Counted from the stretch's first letter, positions 1 to 13,380 are shown. The stretch is DNA of 64,000 nt from Myoxocephalus aenaeus (GCA_038501785.1 JBAMJR010000198.1:590001-654000); one strand, 5' to 3'. The notes: generated from the sequence alone by a model not told the origin. Numbers and translations: made by a program.

Positions 1-6
1 TTTGCA

Positions 7-39
<33 letters not shown>

Positions 40-1857
40 GCCACTGTGGCTAATTGAATGGCCAGGGCAGGAGGTCCAGGCCTTTATGGCTCATGGAGAG
101 GAGCCATGAATATCTCTGTTTCATTTTGGACTTCACACACGGAGGCGGTGGGAAAAAGGTGAACGAGTGTGGGAACCAAACGTGTCGAGGTTTGAATATT
201 TTACTTTCTTAAAAGCTCCGCGGGGCGAGAGTATGTCCTGCCAGAGAAATAACATACATTTTGTTTGATTATAGCATTGTTGAAGAACTTATTTATGTAT
301 GTATTTGTTTATTTTGCAGGGACAATGCACAGCAATCAACACTGAAAGTTAGCCACAGTTAGCCACAGTTAGCTAGAGAGGCTAATTTTCATCTGCTGTC
401 CTCACGGATCAAAGCAACACTGGCAGCTTCCACACGTGTGAGTGAATGATTTTTTTTTAATTATTATTATCATTATCATCATTATCATTGTTGTTGTTGC
501 CTGTTTTGCTTCTGTTGTCCATATTACACCTGCAGTCCTGCAGCAAACATGCATGTTTAGCGTGTTAGCATGCTGACGTTAGCTCATTAGCGCCGGACTG
601 AGTGGAACGTCGTTAGTTTTGCATAAACCCAAATATTGGACGAACTAAAGCTGGATGAATTTTTAGGGATTTCCAAATATAATTCATCCTGAAGGTGGAC
701 AAGAACGTCTGAAACTAATTTCATGACAAATTTGATTGAAAATGAAAAAACATTGCCATCCGAGCAAAATGCACACCTTCACCTGAAGGCTCCTAAAAGT
801 CACTTTAAAGCGCCACTAATTTGAATTTGCAACATCAAATACGCTTTGACAGAAACATACATTTTATTTATTAACATAATAAGAATGGAGAAAAACTGAG
901 AAAAAAGTTGCAGTGTATGAGCAAAATATTCTATACAAATTTGCTGGCTTTTTGTTTATTTATAGCAACTAATGCGGGAATTAAGTCTTTATAGTTGTTT
1001 TTTTTTTATTTAGTCATGGTGTGTTTAGGCAAGCACTTTGTTTTGATAACACTTTGTGGACGAGAAGAAAAAAAAATATCTGCACAGAAATGACACATCC
1101 TCAAAAATATATATAATATATAAAATCTTTTATGTTTGACCGGGAATGGAAGTCAGAGTCTTATGTTCTGTGTTTCTCATGATCGATACAACATTTCAAC
1201 AAATTGGGGATTCTGCTTCTACTGAACCCTGAAAAATACATCTTGGGAAACCTTAAAACAAGGTTTTTAAAATTCAAGTTCTCCCCAAGCCGTGACAATA
1301 TGCAAGTGAAAGTGAAAAATGTCCGATTTAATGGGTTTTCATTTCAGGCCTCGAGGCGATCCATAGCTTTAATCGGAGAAAAGAAGGAAGAAGAAGAAAA
1401 AAAATCCAGCATGCATGTGCCGGTTCTCCCCGAGTATCAGTTAATGTACAGCACACATCTTTAATCATTTCCATGCACGTGTGTGTTTAGCGTGTATCAA
1501 TGATCATGCATGTGGAGTCATCCCTTATCTCCAACGAGGGAAAAGGAAGTGAAAGGACACACAGAGAATAAAATGGAGTCTCCAGGAGGGGGAAAATGAA
1601 ACCTCGGAGCAGGAGTTGAGCGAGAGGTGAGAGGACGGCTGCAGATTGACGGAGCACAAGAGGAGAAGGGAAGAAGGAAAAGGAAATTGAAGCGGTGTGA
1701 CGGAGAGGGAGAGGGAAAGCGGTCGCGGGGGAAAAAGGAGAGAGTCGGCCTTATTTGATGCAATAATGCGTTTGCTGATGTTCGGCGTTCGCACACACCG
1801 AGTCACGTAGGGAATCAGAGGATGAGTTGCACACACACCGGGTTGAGCTCGTGCACC

Positions 1858-1950
1858 GTTAGCTAAACACCGGGTTTAGCTAACGAATGGTTAGCTAAAC
1901 ACTGGGTTTAGCTAACGAATGGTTTTCTACGAATGACCATTCGTACAAAA
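1858..1950. repeat. Tandem palindromes with GTTAGCTAAAC arms
   Basis: Two perfect inverted repeats, 1858-1884 and 1890-1916, each have 11-base arms GTTAGCTAAAC / GTTTAGCTAAC around a 5-base loop. They lie in tandem at a 32-base period. A third inverted pair (ACGAATGG ... CCATTCGT) follows to about 1950. This could be the remnant of a fold-back element; no family was recognised. Confidence 0.7.
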
Positions 1951-2136
1951 CAATTAGTGTTTATTAAATCAATTAGTGTTTATTTCACCAACAAACACAG
2001 GACTTTCATGCAGGAAACCGTTGTTCGTGTCCCGCGTGTTACTGGAAGTCACGGCATTGATTTATTCATCACGTAACTAACACGTAGTTATCTCCCTTTA
2101 AATTATTTGAATGATCTCCCTTTTTCCAAAAGATCG

Positions 2137-2156
2137 TATGTATGTATGTATGTATG

Positions 2157-2184
<28 letters not shown>
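2137..2184. repeat. (TATG)n microsatellite
   Basis: About twelve tandem TATG/ATGT tetranucleotides. The apparent ORFs on both strands across it are simple-repeat artefacts. Confidence 0.95.
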
Positions 2185-2187
<3 letters not shown>

Positions 2188-2674
2188 CGAGCAGATATTT
2201 ACACGTGTTACTGTTTTTTTTTTGGGAGGAAAACGCACGAAAAATAAGAGAAATCACAGGAAACCGTTGTATGAGGACACGTTGTATACACACAATACAT
2301 ATTACATTTTAGTCAGTGTTTTTGAGCATATTAATATCCTGAAAATGTAAAGGAGGTTTTGATGATGTAAATGTGGATTTATGACACTTTTCCACTCACA
2401 ACAACGATTTAAATGAGTTCAATTCTGTCGTTAAAACTGATGGAAAACGTACAACTTCTAGCGTGTAAGAAAGATATCAACCTTTTCCCCTCACCTTTTT
2501 CAGACGTCTCACTAAATTCACCCACACGGTCCCACCTTAGAAAAAGAAATAAAAAAACACTCAACTCCGTCTCTTACTCATTGAATTTCGCCTCATTTAA
2601 AAAATTAAAAAAACAGTCGACAAATGAAGCGTTGACCAAATGTTGCATGTGGCGCTATGAGTGCTTTGTGTTTG

Positions 2675-2677
<3 letters not shown>

Positions 2678-2765
<88 letters not shown>

Positions 2766-2865
2766 ATGTCTTGTAATACCTTTGTAGTGTATAATGGTTC
2801 TCATAAGGGCAAAGAGGGGCCACAGCTTCAATTATGACATAAACACTGGCGGGGAAAAAGCACTC

Positions 2866-2909
<44 letters not shown>

Positions 2910-2918
2910 CACACACAA
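2678..2918. repeat. Two (AC)n microsatellites
   Basis: Runs of AC dinucleotide at 2678-2760 and 2868-2918 separated by about 100 bases of ordinary sequence. Confidence 0.95.
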
Positions 2919-3904
2919 GGAGGAAGTGAGCATCATTAGAGCCGGTGGTTAGAGTTGAACATGGTCTGTTTCCACTGTCTGTGTAGTTACTCCCAGTGTT
3001 ACTCAGCCCGAGACCAGTCAGCCGCTTTGATGATACACACTATTATTGAAGTATTGAAGCTGTGCAATAACTATGAGCTCTAATATTAACAGTGGCGCCA
3101 TTGTTCGCATGATCATTAGCGTATCTTTGCTGTTTGCCAGTATCTTAATGGTTACTGTGGGAGCTGCAGCTGAAAGTAGTGATGCATCCTGCAACCTATA
3201 TTTGTTACTTATCACTATAAACACTTGAACTATCATGAATTCATGCGCGACTTAATGCATGAAACAGAAGAAGAAGAAAACATGAATTCACTCGTGTTTT
3301 ACTTCATTAATTATCACGGGATGCACTGGAATTAATATCTCATGCATGAGTTATTGCAAGGACGATACGTTAATTAATGCAAACGACTATAAGGGATCTC
3401 AATCGCCATGATTTCTGAGTTATTGCAACAACAAAACGGACGACTCACAGCAGTGTGTTGTATTTTTACAGGACTCTACTGTATTTACAGCTTTTAGAAT
3501 CAATGTATTTGCTTGGTACGAGAAAAATTCTGCGATATTAATCATCTTTCAGCATCACGTGAGCCTTCAAACGGCCGGCAGATCAGCCGAGCAACACATG
3601 CAACACACGCAATTTTAATAACACACACGCAGCAGTCTGGCTGAGGAGGATATTATAGTGTAGACGGCAGTGTGGAGGGTGTTTGAATGCGAGGCCGCCG
3701 CGGCTGGGAAGGTATAAAAAGGGGTGAGACGAGAAATAGAAGGGTGAGACAGGGGTGAGACAGCTGTCAGGAGGGGTGAGACAGAGGTTCAAAATGTTAG
3801 CTTAGCCCCACCGGCTATATTTCCTCTCCCCTGGGCCTATTTTACATACTTTTCTCTCAGACCCAATAAACAAACAAGGAGCACAATTAGTGCTGAGTGT
3901 GCGT

Positions 3905-3938
<34 letters not shown>

Positions 3939-4065
3939 ACGTTTGCGTGTGTGTGTGTGTGTGTGCACGAATTAAGAGCGTGGGAGCCAACCAAAAATTG
4001 TTTTCTGTCTAAAAAAAAATTGAGTTATGTGGACATACACACTCACGTAAGGCGGTGCATGTCCT

Positions 4066-4107
<42 letters not shown>

Positions 4108-5874
4108 ATAATTTCTCATAACACTCTAATATGGTTCATTTTCAGCTATCAAAACACACATGAAAAGAGTGTTAACGCTGTCAACAAGCGAGCATGGGAT
4201 GTGGAACCGTCGTTTTCATTCTCAATATGTCAAGGTTAGGGTGTATTCCGGCATGAGAGCGAGGGAGAGGGGGAGAGAGGGAGAGAGAGAGAGGGAGAGA
4301 GAGAGAGGGTTAGAGGGGGAAGGAGTGTCGTTCTCCATCCTCATGCTCTCCAGAGAATCCCATCATGAAACGCCAAAGCACAAAGAGCTCAGAGCCTTCG
4401 ACTGAAACCGAGGGACCTTTAATCCCGGAAAAAAAAAAAGAGAAAGAAAAGAAAAGCGGGAGCATCGCTGGGGCAACAGCGCCACCCAGCACGCCGCCCG
4501 GCGTACTGCACCTCTTCTTCCTCCTCTTCCTCTAAATCCACGACCTGCCCCGTCTCCATTTTTTTATTTTGTGTGTGTGTGTGTGATAAAAACAAAACAA
4601 GAAACGGACATTCTTTTGGGGCCTTTTCCACATTTTTTAATTCAACGGTCAAAATGAGCGGCGGCGAAACAATTCAAGTCAAATCGGCGGCCATGTTTTT
4701 TTTTAGCACCCCCTCCTCCTCCTCCTCCTCCTCCTCCAACACATGAGAGAGGTAATCAAAGCCACCGTCTTCGTTCTGTGTGGGAATCTAACCCTTAATG
4801 GGCTCCACCAACCTCACCACACTACACACAAAATCAAACTAATTACAATTTGTCCTTTCTCTTTTGTCCTCTTCACAGAGCTCCTTTTTTAATTCCCACC
4901 AAAGAACACACCAAAAAAAAAGAAAGAAGGAAAGAAAGCGAGGTGGTGGGTGTGTGTGAGAAGTATAGCGGCGAGGAGGGGGGATCCAAAGTGGCACAGT
5001 AGAATAACACACTGGAGTGTGTATCGGCTTCCACTCTCCCTCATTTAAATAAGCGCCAACACTGATTTTCTAACAAAAATATGGTACTAGTATAATAACA
5101 ATGAAATAAGACCCTGTGAAAACTCGCAGCCTGCAGCAAGTATTTAAAATATCATTTAAAAAGGGCTGATCTGTAATTCAGAGCGGATATGGTATCAGAC
5201 GGCGTGCTTGTCATTCCCGGCTATAATCTCCACTACACTGAGAAACACACTGTCTGCTGGCAGCACTGGAGAGAGGGAGGAAGAATAGGGAGGAAGAGGA
5301 GGGAGGAGGAAGGGGGGGATACTTATTTTCCCTTCTCCTCTAGGTGCCGTTCGTTTGTCTGATATCTGCCGAGAAATCTCCATTTTCTTGGAGTAAAAAA
5401 AAAAAAAAGTCACAGATTGGAGAAGTTGGCGAAAGAAAGACGGGAGCGAACCGGAGTAAAGAAGTTTAAATGTATTTATTTTTAATATCATAAAGGCTGA
5501 TGATGATGGAGGTCCGAGGAAAACACAAAAACGCCGATTCAGCAATTAATAAATGATGAACTATGTTTCAGAGGCTTATCCAGTCAAAGAAGTTGAATCT
5601 AGAAGTTTATGGCGCACAAATTCTTACTCAACTTTTTTTTAAATTTCACCATAAGGTGCATTTAGTGTCTGTTCCTGCAGCTGTTGATCATTTCACATGA
5701 TCTTCCTCAATACTCAGAGTCATATCGGCTTAAAGGGAGTTGAAAATTGACAAAAACAAATCGCACCACGAGCTCCATTTATTCTGTCCCACAATCAATA
5801 CTTTGATGTCATCTCTTAGATGGGGAAAGGCTGACAAACCTCAATATTATCAAATGAGATATTGATACCATGTG

Positions 5875-5930
<56 letters not shown>

Positions 5931-6410
5931 TGTGTAACTAATCCAGCGCCTCTTAAATCATTTTGTATAAAAGGTTATGGTTATACTTTCTCTCCACGTC
6001 CCTACACTCATATTTTGTGTATATTGTGTAATTTATTTGACAAAACGCACAATAAACTAGAACTTAAAGAGTAATTTGACCGATAGAATTATTATAATAT
6101 ATATTATTGTCACCGTGATGTCTTTTGTGTTGTGAAACTCTGATATTGCGACGGCCCTGTGTGGAAATAATTGGTTGATTTATTAAAATATCTCAACAAT
6201 TCTGGTTTCGAGGACTCCTCGCTCACATTTAAAAGTTAAGATAGAAATTTAGTTTTTGACCCTTGAAGCAACATCTGACAAAAACATTTAAAAAAATCTC
6301 ACCGCAAGTCCATTTAGCTGTTTTTGATCGTATCACACAGTCTAATTAATGAACGATTTAATTGCTTATTTTAAGGATGTCAAATATGAGGATTCACTGC
6401 TCTTGTTTAT

Positions 6411-6445
6411 CTTGTTTTTTTGGACTGTTGGTCCAAAAAAACAAG
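6411..6445. repeat. Perfect 15-bp hairpin
   Basis: Arms CTTGTTTTTTTGGAC and GTCCAAAAAAACAAG are exact reverse complements separated by the 5-base loop TGTTG. No surrounding ORF or known element explains it. Confidence 0.85.
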
Positions 6446-6725
6446 CAATTTAAAGATTCACCTTCAGGCTAATTGTGGCAATTAATTGATGAATTAAAAC
6501 TAAACTAAAATCATCAAAAGATAAATCACTGGAAGCTCTGGAAAGTGGAATTATTCGTCAAACTAAACAAACAGTTTGAAGACGTCACTTTAATTCTTTT
6601 CACATTCTTTTACATTTTATAGATTAAAATCAATCAAACAATCAGAAAACAAGATCTTTAAATAGAGGGAAAACGAAAGAGGGGAAATAGCTGCGGTCTC
6701 AAATGGAATTATGAATGAGTGTCGT

Positions 6726-6727
<2 letters not shown>

Positions 6728-6779
<52 letters not shown>

Positions 6780-6951
6780 GCGTAAACACACATTGGGTTT
6801 TGGTTAGACGTGTGGTCTGGACAGGAAAGGGCCGGGGCCGCCTCGCTCAGCAGGACACGGACCTCAGGCACTTCACACACACACACACACACACACTGCC
6901 AGGCCATCCTCACCCACCTATCCTGTTGCAGTGGGGGGTCGGAACCGGACA

Positions 6952-6984
<33 letters not shown>

Positions 6985-7107
6985 AGTCGGGGCGGAAACT
7001 GGCAGTGACATGTTGTCCGGCAGCTCGGGATCAGAGCTCTGAGGTTGGGCTGAGCCATCTATCATACAGCCAGAAACACAGTAACCCAAGACATGAGTGG
7101 CAGGGGA

Positions 7108-7174
<67 letters not shown>
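6728..7174. repeat. Cluster of (AC)n microsatellites
   Basis: AC runs at 6728-6777, 6868-6896, 6952-6982 and 7110-7174. Open frames through them (poly His-Thr or Cys-Val) are artefacts. Confidence 0.95.
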
Positions 7175-7178
<4 letters not shown>

Positions 7179-8299
7179 GAAGAAGACATATGTAAGTATT
7201 CTCACACAAACAAAGCACCTCAATATGAATCTAATGAGACGTTTGGATCAGATTCCACACGCCGACGCACCGGCGGGTTTACAGCTCGCGTCCCGGCTTT
7301 CAGAGGAAGAGTTTCCTGCGGTCTCAAATGATTCTGCTTATTTCTGCTCACAATAAGTGTGAGCTGCAAGGCAGTTCTGTCGCTTTCACTTTGATTTAAA
7401 TCTGAAGGCGGCATGTGGCGACACCTAGCGGTGGGGTTGTAGATTGCAACCAACTAAAATGTCTCCCGCGTGCGACAAGCGTGAAGGAAAACTAAAGTGG
7501 CCAGTGCTTGGTTTGTCCCTTCTGGGCTACCGTAGCAACATGGCTCCATGAAGAGATCCTCTGTGTAGATATTCAACGTCAGAAAAACACGACGAGTCTA
7601 ACGTGCAGATGATTCGACACTAAAGAAAACATACGCTAACAGTATCAAGTTCTACCAATAAAGGTCCCAAAATGCTCCCAAGTTGCTTTTTAACATCTTA
7701 TGTCTTCATGCGACCTGGGAAAAGAGACGCAACTGGTTTCGGATCAAGTTTGACTTTTTTGTCACTTTACCTTTGCCGAGGCCGGAATCGAACCCGGGTC
7801 CAGGTCTCTGAATCGCATCAGAGAATAATGTAGAGAAGGTCAAAGGTCAGGTTTTACTTCTTTGCCTCATTGACTCAGGATTTCTTCCTGATTTCAATGA
7901 CAACGTCAAACCTCCCGCTAATCGCGGCCTTTGAGCTAACGGTGCCGTAGCACCGGGGGCTAGCTCCCGTTAGCTTGCTTACACGCATTGCGCTCGTTGT
8001 GCAGCGGACCCCGGAGAGTCAAAACAGACCGAAAAACACCACATGAAAAAAAAGACAGCGGAAGAAACGAGGACACGTTGCTCAAGGAGCTGAGCGGCGC
8101 GAGGATTAGCGCGCTACAGATAGCGCGCAGCAGCGCTAAACATCAGCTATCAGCGGCGCCGGGGCCCTAAATATCAGGCTCTTTATTGGCCTTTAGAAAG
8201 AGCCCATGTAAACCCACCTCACAATCAAGCCTTCAGCCTGAGTGAGTGCCCCGCTTCATTTGTAAAACACCCCGTGTGAATGAAACCGCCACTTTCCCC

Positions 8300-8821
8300 C
8301 TCGTCTAAATCTCTTCCCCTCAGATTGATGGGCGGACGGCGCTCATTTGGAACCGGGAGAAAAGTGGCCCCAGTTTAAAAAGGAGGGCCCCCGCCGCTAC
8401 TGTATTTTAAAATGAACGCCACGGGGGGCGTTAAAGAGACCGATGAGCCCGGTGGGCGTCGGAACGGCGATGGCCGGCCCTCCTCCCCGTTGGGGGGAGG
8501 ATGAGAGAGGAGATGGGGGGAGGGGGATAAATCTGCGTGGCGGCGGGAATCGATGGTTTCTCCCTCCTATCTCATCTGCAGGGCTGAGAGAGGCAGAGCG
8601 GTTTAAACGATCCTGACCTTGTCCGACATAAATAGTCAGAAAAGTCCACAGAGCTGATAGCTTTGTGTAAGGCTTGGGGGGAGGGGGAGAGAGAGGGGGA
8701 GGAGGGGCATTGAGATAAGAAGGAAGTGGAGGAGGGGAGGAGGAGGGGAGGAGGAGGGAGATAATGCCGGCGTTACGACATCAGAGTCCATGTCGCGAAG
8801 CAGCCGGCGCCGTGGGAAACA
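8300..8821. other. GC-rich non-coding segment with purine runs
   Basis: This stretch is clearly more GC-rich than its flanks and includes GA/GGA-rich tracts (8490-8530, 8677-8760) and several GATAA-type hexamers (about 8526, 8713, 8758). No ORF or splice-site arrangement supports a gene. It may be a distal regulatory segment or an unmethylated island, but this is inference from composition only. Confidence 0.3.
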
Positions 8822-8872
8822 GCCTCTTCTTCTTCTTCTTCTTCTTCTTCTTCTTCTTCTTCTTCTTCTTCT

Positions 8873-8911
<39 letters not shown>

Positions 8912-9010
8912 TCTTCTTCTTCATCCTCTACTTCTTCTTCTTCTTCTTCTTCCTCTCCTTCTTCTCCTTCTTCTTCCTCTCCTTCTTCTCCTTCTTCTTC
9001 CTCTCCTTCT

Positions 9011-9045
<35 letters not shown>

Positions 9046-9425
9046 TTCTTCATCCTCTACTTCTTCATCCTCTACTTCTTCATCCTCTTCTTCTTCTTCA
9101 TTCTCTACTTCCTCCTCTTCTTCTTCTTCTTCCTCCTCTTCTTCTTTTTCTTCTTCTTTTTCTTCCTCCTCTTCTTCCTCTTCTTCCTCCTCTTCTTCTT
9201 CCTATTCTTCCTCCTCCTCTTCCTCCTCTTCTTCTTCCTCCTCTTCTTCGTCCTCCTCTTCTTCATCCTCCTCTTCTTGGTCCTCCTCTTCTTCATCCTC
9301 TTCTTCTTCCTCTTCTTCTTCTACCTCCTCCTCTTCTTCTTCATCCTACTCCTCCTCTTCTTCGTCTTCTTCCTCCTCTTCTTCTTCCTCTTCTTCCTCC
9401 TCTTCTTCTTCTTCATCCTTCTTCA
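8822..9425. repeat. 600-bp CTT/CCT polypyrimidine tract
   Basis: Almost pure pyrimidine on the plus strand. It begins with an uninterrupted (TTC)n run (about 8824-8894) and continues as mixed CTT/CCT units broken only by scattered A or G. The long poly-Phe, poly-Leu and poly-Lys/Arg frames over it are repeat translation and not genes. Confidence 0.95.
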
Positions 9426-11296
9426 GCGAAAAAAAGAAGAAGGGAAGTAGTTGAGAGCGAAGAGGAGGAGTAGAAAAGTCTTTTCTCCCCCTCTCTCTCT
9501 CAGAGCTCTCATCTTCCTCTCTGATAACCCGAGAGAAGGATGGAGGAAGTCAATTGGCCCATTCTGCGCTCCCGAAGAAGACGTGAGTGTTTTAAAGTAA
9601 GAAAGGAGCTCTTTTGTGCGGCGCCCCGTCTTCTTTTCTTCCGAGCGCAGCGCCGCTGTACCTGACAGCGCCGCTGCCCCGGGTAAAGGCAGAAATCTCT
9701 CCTCCATTGTCACCTGTTCCTCTAATCATTTTCCGCCCTTCATGCCACAATGGAGGAGGGCGATAACGATAACGAGGTGAAGCTAATACAGAGCGGCGGC
9801 GGCTAACCCCCCCCGAACACAATGTTCAGATGTCTTCACTCGTTCTGCACACTCACACACCTTTATACCTTTACACACACCCTTAATGCCGACACACACA
9901 CACACACACACACTTTTTTTTGTCTTTTTTTCTTCTTCAGACACTCACTGTTGGAGCCATTATATTCGGGCGCCAACTGTCAAACCGCCCTCGCATTACA
10001 GTTACACACTTTACACGCAGTTTCGACGCGACACATAATAAAAGGAGAATAACGGTGTGTTACTGGTTTTTTTGTGTGTCTCTGCTTTGTTGGAACTGGT
10101 TTATAACCGGCTGCTGGTTTGAATCCTGCTATTGGGGAGCGAAAATACCGGAGATGAAGTGACCGTGTCACGGGTAAAAAAAAACAAAAAACTAAGCAGT
10201 GAGACGCTCAGTCAAAAGAAAAAGTTGACTATAATTCACTCGGAAAATAAAATAAACCATTCCCCAAACTGCCCGTCGTAAACATCCATCACAGTTTAGA
10301 GACCGACTTCTGGTTCGACTTTGACCCTCTGCACTTGCCATAGTTGAGGTTTTTGCAGCATTAATAGAGCGCTGCAGAGATGATGAGATGATGCATTGAG
10401 TAGCCGAAACAGGAAGTTAGCATCACACGTGGGTCCCTTTAACAAAAAGACGATCGGATTTCCAATTTCGGATTATTACAGAAAATATATGTTTTTGTTT
10501 TTTAAGTGAACGCCACATTTATGCTTTTTGAAGCGAAAACGGTCACCCAAAAAGTAAAATGTGAGAGGAACTCAAGGTCCGACTGGTGTCCCATGCAGTG
10601 ATGACGTTTTGTCACTTACCAGCAACTCCTTTTAAAATAATGTAAAAATAAAAAGCTTTAAAATTCACCAGAAGGTTTTTTTTTACTGACGTATTTTACG
10701 TCATAGCGTCAACACTTTAAACTCTCGTGAGCTTGCGTCAACCGCAGACCTTATTCAAGGCGTCGAACTGAAAAAACATTGACTTTTGAGAGCAGGAAAC
10801 CGGAAAATGCCCCAAAAATGCTGAGTGTGAGTTTGAGGACTCGTTCCACAGAGATGGAGCCGCTGAGCCTTCGTGACGGACTGATTGCTCTGGATATTAA
10901 TGACCTGCTCAGTATCTCGACATGCAGCGATAAGGACAGATGCAGCGCGGAGATCATGCTCAAGTTGAAGCTTAATTACCACGCAAATTGTATATAAAGA
11001 TACATAATTAATGCCGGGTTTATTTTAGGCCAAATTATATTGTTTCCTTGCGGGCCTGGCGGGAAATGATCAAAGGCCTTTAGCGTCAGTCCGCGGCACA
11101 CTGCTGCTTTAGGGGAGACAATGTTATTTAAATGATAGAAACTGTAAAAAAAAATATATATATATATTTTAGTACACAACTGATCGTGCATCAAAAGGAC
11201 TAAAAAATACTATTAGACAGAAGACTTGAGCCTTAAAAACAGCTGACTGCCTTCCAAGCATCAATACAGAGAAGGACATTATTATTATTCGTATTG

Positions 11297-11338
<42 letters not shown>

Positions 11339-11792
11339 CTTGCTGTTCTCCAGACTTCATATACTATCCTGACAATAAACCCCGGCAGCTTTTCAAACGG
11401 ACTTCCTGGTCTTTCTTTTCACCTGGACCCACCGACCATTTCCACAGAATACATATTAAAATAAGAAGAAGGAAAAAGGCCAAAAATAAACAGACAATCT
11501 GCTTCGGCTTTCAAAATTGTGACCTGGGCTCTGCAGAATTTCCAAAATGAGAAAAAGGCCCCCTCCCCCTCCTCCTCCTCCTCCTCCTCCTCTTCCTCCC
11601 CCGTTTCCCCTCACCCACGTGCATGTGAAGTTGGATTGGGCCTCGCCAGCGAGGGGGAGATGGGAAGGCTGCTGCTCTCCGACTGTGTTTATCGGAGTCT
11701 GGCATCGCTGTAATTTCAGTGTTCAGATGCAATCACTCCCCTCAGGAGTAAACAATAACAAGCACAAATACAATAGACAAACAAGGCCTGCA

Positions 11793-11858
<66 letters not shown>

Positions 11859-13004
11859 ACAGATGCACAAAAGCATACGCTCTGGACACACACACAATAA
11901 CAAATGCAAACCACAACCACCTTGTGTCTTGTTTTCCGGGCTTTATTTGACAGTGACTGTCGGCAGAAAGCTACACGGCGCTAACATGAGGAACCGCAGG
12001 ATCTGTGCAGAGACACTGCTCTCAGATCAGATACTAAATCTGAATGCGGCGGCTCAATTGACCAGAACTAAACCCCCTCTGTGTAGGAGAATGTGTGGTG
12101 TTGCCACTTCACACAGCTCCTCCTAAATGCAGGTGCAGAGGAACAGACCTTTGCATTTCTTATCGGACAGCGCCGCCTGGTGGACACTTAAGGAACAGGG
12201 CTTCAGTGCAGCGCTCTTGTTGGATGAAGCTATAAACGATTCGGATATGATTCATTGATCCCCGACTGTAAACAAAAGGGTCAGAGGACGAGGTCAAATG
12301 CCTCGTCTTTTGTTTTTTCAAGACCAGCTCATGAAATTTGCGAAAATAAATTCCAACAGAGCAGATCGTGCACTGAAAAGAATTACATTTGAGTATATTG
12401 CTGAATTATTATTATTATGTATCTTATTTTATTTATTTTTAAGCCTTTATTTATTTTTCTAGATTCTATCAACTAAAAAAAAAACGTTGCCATAACCTGA
12501 CTGTAATTAAAGTGGAAACACAAGCGATAATGTACCCCTCTAGTATCGTGCGTCTGACGTCATTACGTCCGCGAAATGTTTGCCTCACACATAAAACTAT
12601 ATCTGAAATGATAAAACAGCAGAAATAAAGTCAAGAGAGGGTCAAAAAGTGCCACACTGACCTGCAGCTCTTGCAACCAGAGATTTAAGCAGCGTTTTTT
12701 TCTTCTTTTTCTGCATAACGTCAGAGATTTATAAACTTAAGAAGTGTGTGGTGAAATCTCCTCTTGTGTGCGCCACTTTGTTTTTGAAAGCCTCGAGAAG
12801 GTGCGGGCGGGGAAAACAAACATTCCAGCAAAGAAGAAGGAAAAAAAAGGCGTCATAAATCGGTCGTGCGGATATCTGCTAAACAACCAGAGAGTTGGAG
12901 CAGAAGGTGGATCCACGTTGCAGAGCTTGTTGTCAAAAAGTGAGTGAAAAAAGGGTTCAACACTTTGAGATAAACACGTTAGGCCCAAGTCAAGGTAGAA
13001 TAAA
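9426..13004. other. Intergenic, no gene recognised
   Basis: No supported coding exon. Contains an (AC)n run at 9894-9912, a TA/GA run at 11300-11338, a CTC run at about 11567-11592 and a long (AC)n at 11796-11856. The rest is unremarkable AT-rich DNA. Confidence 0.55.
11796..11856. repeat. (AC)n microsatellite
   Basis: Uninterrupted AC dinucleotide run. Confidence 0.95.
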
Positions 13005-13304
13005 CTTACCCCGCTAGCTCCCCGCTGTAGGCAGCTAGCGCTGCTGCTAGCTCCCCGCTATAGCTAGTTAGCGCTGCTGATAGCTCCCCGCTAGCTCCCC
13101 ACTAGCTCCCTGCTGTAGCCAGCTAGCGCTGCTGCTAGCTCCCATACAACCACCGAAGGTAGCGGGACCAGCCCCCGGCTCGACGCCCGACTCGGGCAGC
13201 GGGGACGCGGGCAGCAGCAGCGGGGAGCTAGCAGCAGCGCTAGCTGGCTACAGCGGGCACAACCACCGAAGGTAGTAGCGGCTTATAATACGACTTTTAC
13301 GGTA
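13005..13304. mobile_element. GCTAGC-rich fold-back element, left end lost
   Basis: Member of the family seen intact at 52997-53343, 55360-55750 and 61445-61830. The right end has the typical terminus (GAAGGTAGTAGCGGC ... CTTTTACGGTA). The interior is built from GCTAGC, GCTGCTGCTAGCTCCCCGCT and its reverse complement. The left terminal repeat (TACCGTAAA...) is not found, so this copy is truncated or rearranged. No coding capacity. Confidence 0.7.
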
Positions 13305-13380
13305 GTGCGTAAAAAATGTGCTCAGCTGCAGGTTTAACTCGGTGGGGACCGGTTCATACACACAGTAGATATCAATATTA

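Larger units (their letters stand above)
1..8300. other. Intergenic, no gene recognised
   Basis: No reading frame here has convincing coding character. Open frames longer than 60 codons come from CA/GT runs or AT-rich DNA and have no recognisable domain or splice-linked partner. The stretch holds (AC)n runs at about 11-38, 2678-2760, 2868-2918, 4067-4102, 5878-5929, 6728-6777, 6868-6896, 6952-6982 and 7110-7174, a (GT)n run at 3909-3964 and a CTC run at 4709-4737. It also holds the palindromes listed separately. TAF3, expected here by synteny with human, was not seen. Confidence 0.6.

Noticed and set aside
1204..1464. 86-residue ORF near the left end
   Set aside because: AT-rich, no recognisable domain, no in-frame ATG supporting the 5' end, and no splice partners.
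2605..2916. Cys/Val-rich ORFs and similar His/Thr ORFs at many sites
   Set aside because: Direct translation of CA/GT microsatellites.
7774..7845. tRNA gene suggested by a B-box-like GGGTTCGATTCCGG on the minus strand
   Set aside because: The T-stem has mismatches, no complementary acceptor 5' strand or A box is found at the right distance, and the anticodon loop would be eight bases. At most a decayed tRNA-derived fragment.
8764..9473. 230-residue poly-Phe and poly-Leu ORFs
   Set aside because: Translations of the CTT/CCT tract in different frames; low complexity only.
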